From CBCOTE01 sp965112965 (GTDB lineage Bacteria; Desulfobacterota; Desulfovibrionia; Desulfovibrionales; Desulfovibrionaceae): 64,000 nt of DNA. The translations under genes and the position numbers were made by a program. Of this stretch, positions 59,189-64,000 are shown one piece after another; position 1 is the first letter of the stretch; every line of letters starts with the position of its first letter. The notes under the pieces were generated by a model. That model worked only from the letters and a program-made list of their open reading frames with translations. It was not told the origin of the DNA and made no database searches. The stretch is from the NCBI GenBank assembly GCA_965112965.1, contig CBCOTE010000026.1, positions 1-64,000 on the forward strand. The letters are read 5' to 3'.

Positions 59189-60337
59189 CTATTTACGCTC
59201 CAGGCCACGAGTCACGGGTAAAGGTAGTAGTAGGTCCGGCCGTTCTCGCCGCAAGAATTCAAATAGAGCCTCGGCCAGACATAGGTTGCCTTTGGGGCTC
59301 AAATGAAACTGTCGGTGTAAGGCCTTTAGGGTCCTGCGTTCCCCTGATGCTGTTGCCTGGGCAACCAAGGCTGTTATACCGTCAAAGTATAGAGCGCCCT
59401 GTTTGGTAGCAACCTGGCGTACATGGTCTGCGAATGGTGGAGGTTTTTTGTACATGTAGGCGTATTGCAGATCGTACTTTGTAGGGAATACAAAGAGCAA
59501 GGGCGTGGTACCCATGCGTCGTGCCTCATCACAGAAGCGGCCAAGTATGGCCAGGAGAAGCTCTCGAGTAGCTAGATCGTCCCATAGTTTCCAATTAACA
59601 TACTGGTTAAAGGTTTCAATCCAGAAACGCTGATCGACGAGTAGAAGGCTATATGGGAATGAGGGTTCTGGCTGGTGCCTGTCTTTGTACCAATGGTCGT
59701 GTTGTCCCAGTCGGTCGAGGAAGGTGGGGTCTTTGAGCTGAAAGAGATCCTTTGGGTTCGGTATAGGGTTGGGGAGGAAGACTAGAGTCCCGTTTATCAA
59801 TTCAAAACGTGGTTTAGTGGATGTGAAGGCCCGGGTCAAATAGAAGCGGCGATAGACGTTGACCACTCGGGCGATGTTTTCTGAAATTAACCCCAGGGTT
59901 GCTATCGGAGTATGCACTTTGGGCCAGTCGCTCAAGAAGCGTAGGTAGGCCTGATCTGGACCGTAGGCGTTGTTCCCGAAGTTAAAGACATTACGACTGA
60001 CCAGGCCGGCAAGGTGTTCTTCCCAGGTTTCAGTATCATCCACTTCGTCACCGAAGGTGAAGGAGTCTCCAAAAGCGGCTAGCAGCGAAGTTGGCCAACT
60101 CTGGGCAGGTGGCCGTTCGCCGAAAAGTGTTTTATTTTGTATCTTCCAACCCAGCAGCTCGTCGTGATTGAGGATGGCTGGAGTGAGGGTAGTATCCGTG
60201 GCCAGAAAGGCCTTGATCCCAGCCGCATGCAGTTGTTCTGTATTTATTTTATAATATATATATGACAGTAATTCAATGAGCCCAAAACATATAAAAAGCA
60301 CGGCAAAAAAGAACGCTACTTTATATCGTAAATACAT
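59189..60337 (-). CDS. SGNH/GDSL-type hydrolase-fold membrane protein
   Basis: Single-pass membrane protein (hydrophobic segment at residues 6-30) with an extracytoplasmic SGNH fold, the family of esterases and acetyltransferase partners that modify polysaccharides. The nucleophile block is AAFGDSFTFGDEVDDTETW (Ser near 91), the oxyanion Asn is likely in NVFNFGNNAYGPDQ, and the C-terminal catalytic block is a variant QFHLSPKGNLCLAEAL where His takes the usual place. Starts at ATG 60337 with no clear ribosome site. A decayed gene ends 11 bases upstream, so a transcript unit has been lost around it. The substrate cannot be named from sequence. Confidence 0.88.
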   Translation of the reverse strand: MYLRYKVAFFFAVLFICFGLIELLSYIYYKINTEQLHAAGIKAFLATDTTLTPAILNHDELLGWKIQNKTLFGERPPAQSWPTSLLAAFGDSFTFGDEVDDTETWEEHLAGLVSRNVFNFGNNAYGPDQAYLRFLSDWPKVHTPIATLGLISENIARVVNVYRRFYLTRAFTSTKPRFELINGTLVFLPNPIPNPKDLFQLKDPTFLDRLGQHDHWYKDRHQPEPSFPYSLLLVDQRFWIETFNQYVNWKLWDDLATRELLLAILGRFCDEARRMGTTPLLFVFPTKYDLQYAYMYKKPPPFADHVRQVATKQGALYFDGITALVAQATASGERRTLKALHRQFHLSPKGNLCLAEALFEFLRRERPDLLLPLPVTRGLERK

Positions 60338-60348
60338 GGGATTTTTGT

Positions 60349-60760
60349 TTACCAGTCTACCAAGACGCGTACTATAGTCCTGGTCTTGTCGTTATAATAC
60401 ATACAGCTCTGGGCGTGTCCATAGCTGTAGGGGTTGTGGTTAATGGTCAGGTCCTGAGTACAATATTTGGTGATCAGGTCCAAGCCCTTTTATTTCATCA
60501 AGGACGGTAGTAGAAATACAGGAAATGCGAGGCCTAGGTCATCCAAATGTTCAAACATGGCGAGCAGCCCATGCTCTTGGTAGACATAAAAAAGCTATCA
60601 TCCCTAGCTGCGACTGGGGCTCTACGTCTAGGATGCCGTAGCATAGTGTTACGGCAATGGGTTGCATTTCAGTTGCGGCTGTATTTGGAGTGGCGGTTGG
60701 GCGGCATATCTAATCCGAAACGATTTTTTTTCGGCCCTGCCGCTGAAAATATTTATTTGT
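60349..60760 (-). pseudogene. Decayed gene immediately upstream of the SGNH gene
   Basis: On the minus strand the frame YVYQEHGLLAMFEHLDDLGL continues to FPVFLLPSLMK, a single stop, and then in the same frame GLDLITKYCTQDLTINHNPY and YYNDKTRTIVRVLVDW before a TAA at 60349. Further upstream another frame gives FSGRAEKKSFRIRYAAQPPL. The close spacing to the SGNH start suggests a former operon. The family is not recognised. Confidence 0.6.
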
Positions 60761-63444
60761 TGCATTGCCTAGTAAGGTGAATTTGGGCGGCAGACGTGAT
60801 ATAGAATAATTAACTTTTTCTGATAATGTTATACATATTGGCAGCTACGTGGTAGTGCTATTGAGCTGGACAACGTCGTCCAGGCTTACGGCGATACCGG
60901 TGCCGGAACGGAGTGGGACCAAGATATTCGATCTCCTTAGCTTCGGCTGCAGTCTCGATTAAAACTGTATAGCCAACCATTCAAGCAGGAATTGTGCTAC
61001 TATCTTGCTAATAAGTCATTTATTAGATTATACTTGGATGAGTATACGCGTAACTGGCGCCCATTCGCAGGGTACTCTGTGAGATTCGCATGTGTAGCTG
61101 TTAGAAGTTCCTCAGCTTGTGTGAAGGCCGTAGCTATTGGGCTACTCCACTCGGGACCGCATTATACATTAACACCGTGGCCAGCCCCCCCTTTGGTATG
61201 TACGGGCTGACGATGTCCAGAAACCGTTCCGGTTATCCATAGGCTAGAAATATTATGTAGATGGTTAAGTGTTCCAACGTGAAGCGCCATAAAAATATAG
61301 AAATTGTTTCTCGACTACCCACTGTGCGGCTCAAGGAATTTTCAACCGCAGTTCTTAATCTCAAATGTCAGTCCGGGCAGATCCAGGGATGCTAATATTA
61401 GTTTTATAGATGCTGTGTCTTTCATAATCTATAGTTCGCTCCGTGACATTGAACCGGTCCAGGCTTATCATCGTGCCACAGATTCGTTGCCGGGTGTGCT
61501 GGGCAGGATCTCATTTTGTTTGGTAGCCAGGGCGCTTGTATAATACCATATTATGAGGACTGACTACTGTATAGCTGGAACAGTCCAGCTCCTCGTCATA
61601 TAATTGTGGCCCTTGTGTAGGGACACTGCGCCTGGATGTATTTTTTTTCTAAAGATTCGGCATTCATCCACCTGACTAACCATGATTCCACCGGTCATAT
61701 TTTCGATGCGCCAGTTGACGTTGACTTCAAGTAGATTGACTTCTCTGTTGGCTGTCGCCCATGGAGCATACGTATGTCATTCCTATAGTTCGTAACAGAT
61801 GATCAGAGGCTTTCATCTGTCGTACGGTCTCGGCTGTAGTGGCCTTGGTCAATCGCAGTTCGGATGATTTTGGCGTAGTCTACAGCGGCAGTTTGGCTAC
61901 GGTGTATTTTAGATGTCGATCTAGGATTGCCGGGGTTGGCCTGCTTGATTATCACGCTTTCTGGTGGTCTTGGAATAGCTCCTCGTGATGTTCATGGAGC
62001 TGATTTAAGGTATTTGTCTGCCCAACTAGAACTGCTTTCACACATACTGGCTCCCATCCGGCTGCCTCGCTGCATGGTAGCCGTTGCTGTGCCTGGTTAG
62101 TTCGTCAGGATGTATATGTCTAGTTCGCTAGTCGGTCCCAACTTCAGCGCATTAGTGGAAACGATTGTTAGTAGTTCCCAGCTGGATATTTTTATCTCGG
62201 TCTCTCGTCGTTCAGGTAGAAATCTGACTCGGTAGACATTAATACGACTGTAAAAAAATAGCCTGTCCGTTGGCTAGCCCATAAGTTAATAAGGTTGTCA
62301 TTTTATGTGACTGGCTGTATATGATGGCTTTGAGACCCAGCTATAGTGCCGCCTGCAATAGTAAGATGGCACATATGTCGGACTGTATTCTTCGCGGTTC
62401 CAAGAGTAATAAGTGCCTTTGTACGGTGCCCAGCTTGCGGTCGTTGTCTCCATCGTCTGCCATGTGAGTGTATGTTAGTTTTTCGGAGTTACCCCGCTGT
62501 GGTCGCATATGGAAGGTCGGATACGACCTGTAGTGCGCCGTCATTTGGTTCAGCCGTTGGAATACTTGGACCATAGCGAACTCGATCGCCCCATCGTGTA
62601 GATATGCACCTTGTCCCTTACCACGAGCTGAGCCCGGCTCAGAAAGTGGCTTGCTTGTCGTTGAAGAGGCAAGAGCAAAAGATGGAACATGTCTGAATTC
62701 GTTAGAAGTATTTAAATATAATTGCAGCGTGTTTTTTTGAGGAAGTTTATTGTGCATCACCATAGCCATCCGTGGTTAAGCTTTTTTGGACCAATGAGCT
62801 GTCAATCCGAAGAAGGCTCGGAGTTAGTCTTGCGTCAGAGTCTTGAGCGGGAACAGACTAGAGCATTCAGCTCTTGGAAGCGACTAGAATTCTCTCCATG
62901 GCCGACAGGTTGTACATGAGCGTCTTGCTGATGGCTGTGGGCGTCGCTACTACTGTGTATCGGCATCAGACGAACTTGGTTAAACACATTCGTCTGGTGC
63001 CACAGATTCCTGCAATCATTCTAGAATGTCGTTATGGCCCGAGGGGTCAGGATTGTTCTGTCTCTTCATGTATAGTCTTCTGATCTGGCTTCTCCCGACG
63101 GTGCACGCACCAACCGACTTGCCAGTTTCGACCTCTTGAGTGCCGTCGCATACTCGACTACATTACCTTCAGGTACCAAGCATTCGTTCGTAATTGTGTT
63201 ATCTCTCTGGCGACCAGGGTGATAGTTTTGTCCCTATTTTTCTTGGGTTTCTTCGTCCCAGTCGAAGGACTACTCCCTCATAGAGCTCCTTTATATTGGG
63301 GGCCAAGGACGATAGATCTTCTTTATCTGGAAAAAATCGGAATCTAATGCAAGGCCTATAATTATAGTAAAAATAAAAGTTTTTAAAAATAGATGGAGAG
63401 AAATTTTCTTAAAAAAACTTCTGCCCCCTTTTATAGAATATTGT
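60761..63444. other. Spacer without recognisable gene
   Basis: 2.7 kb without a gene I can support. A 142-codon minus frame (62341-62769) and several plus frames lack ribosome sites and motifs, and more than one frame in the same stretch reads equally well, so none is convincing. T runs are frequent. Confidence 0.5.
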
Positions 63445-64000
63445 TCAATGCCCGGTTAATTTATACTTTTTTAATTTATATTGGAATAAGCTCTTGGATA
63501 TGCCAAGTAGGTCGGCGGCTTTTACCTGGACAAATTCGCTTTTTACTAAAGCTCGGCGGATGAGGGCGGACTCGATTTTTTCCAGAGTGTCTGCTATATT
63601 GAGCTGTACGGGCAGAAGATCTACGGCGCTTTTGAACTGGGCCTCCTCGTCCTTAATTTCCGAGGGTAGATCATCTACACCGATAGTTTCAGTAGAGGCC
63701 AACACAACGCAACGTTCAACCACATTTTCTAGCTGGCGGATATTACCTGGCCATTCGTAACTCATGAGGTAGCCTACGGCTTCGGGGCTGAAGGTCTTTG
63801 CCGACAATTTATTCTTTTGGCCGTATTTCTGGAGGAAGTGGGCGGCCAGCAGGGGGATATCCTCTCGTCGTTCTCGCAAGGAAGGTAAGTGCAATTGGAC
63901 TACGTTAAGTCGGTAGAAGAGGTCCTCACGGAAGCTGCCCGCAGCCATGTCGGCCAGCAGGTCTTTGTTGGTGGCAGCTACTACCCGGATATCCACCTCG
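63445..64000 (-). CDS. Sigma-54-dependent response regulator / activator (NtrC family), C-terminal part
   Basis: The gene runs off the right edge; only the last 185 codons are present. What is visible is the second half of the sigma-54 AAA+ domain: DIRVVAATNKDL (sensor I region), REDLFYRLNVVQLHLPSLRE and WPGNIRQLENVVERCV (sensor II with the Arg). A Fis-type helix-turn-helix follows (VQVKAADLLGISKSLFQYKL). Such proteins activate sigma-54 promoters, usually after phosphorylation of an N-terminal receiver domain that would lie beyond this window. The C-terminal segment between AAA+ and HTH is of normal length. The last codons before the edge are Glu-Val with no start codon visible, so the frame continues. 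Confidence 0.92.
   Translation of the reverse strand, partial: EVDIRVVAATNKDLLADMAAGSFREDLFYRLNVVQLHLPSLRERREDIPLLAAHFLQKYGQKNKLSAKTFSPEAVGYLMSYEWPGNIRQLENVVERCVVLASTETIGVDDLPSEIKDEEAQFKSAVDLLPVQLNIADTLEKIESALIRRALVKSEFVQVKAADLLGISKSLFQYKLKKYKLTGH

Noticed and set aside
62341..62769. 142-codon open frame on the minus strand
   Set aside because: No ribosome site or motif; another frame of the same strand also reads in protein-like fashion, so the frame is probably chance or part of a dead gene.

Overview
The window looks like chromosome from a Desulfovibrio-like anaerobe (Desulfobacterota) in an advanced state of gene decay. The lineage clues are a tetraheme cytochrome c3, the AhbB half of siroheme decarboxylase beside hemL, a four-gene 2-oxoacid:ferredoxin oxidoreductase operon, a homocitrate/isopropylmalate-synthase-type enzyme that is a candidate Re-citrate synthase, a DUF116 protein and a sigma-54 activator. 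Only about half of the 64 kb is covered by credible genes (about 33 plus one cut by the right edge). The rest is long spacers without intact genes. In several spacers a protein-like reading can be followed only by jumping frames and crossing stops, so much of the spacer DNA appears to be dead genes. This suggests a host-restricted or otherwise relaxed-selection genome, but that is inference. I found no tRNA, rRNA, CRISPR array or insertion sequence.

Layout. 1-3.4 kb: no gene. 3.4-6.3 kb: a large coiled-coil protein of unknown function and cytochrome c3 (both minus). 8.6-11.7 kb: ahbB-hemL (minus) divergent from gpsA (plus). 13.9-14.8 kb: truA. 17.2-19.1 kb: a decayed plus-strand gene, a HIT hydrolase and an IHF/HU protein. 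19.6-22.2 kb: the citrate-synthase-like enzyme with a C-terminal Cache-like domain, preceded by a frameshifted pseudogene that once overlapped it. 22.7-23.9 kb: metK. 27.2-28.9 kb: era-yggS. 31.1 kb: a lone fliN. 33.2-35.8 kb: rlmB and an MltD-like lipoprotein. 36.7-39.5 kb: korD-korA-korB-korC. 41.4-46.5 kb: coaBC, a coupled unknown gene, a UDP-glucuronate epimerase, parA and parB, with two parS-like sites. 47.2-53.6 kb: DUF116, def-fmt, hisS-aspS, a methyltransferase and a 490-residue unknown. 59.2-60.3 kb: an SGNH-type membrane protein. The right edge carries an NtrC-family regulator.

Function. The survivors are mainly housekeeping: tRNA charging (aspS, hisS), tRNA/rRNA modification (truA, rlmB), formyl-Met start and removal (fmt, def), SAM (metK), CoA (coaBC), phospholipid precursor (gpsA), ribosome assembly (era), chromosome partition (parAB/parS), nucleoid (IHF), murein turnover (MltD) and heme supply for c-type cytochromes. 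The citrate-synthase-like enzyme and KorABCD fit an anaerobic carbon route to 2-oxoglutarate and glutamate. Motility genes are almost absent here apart from fliN.
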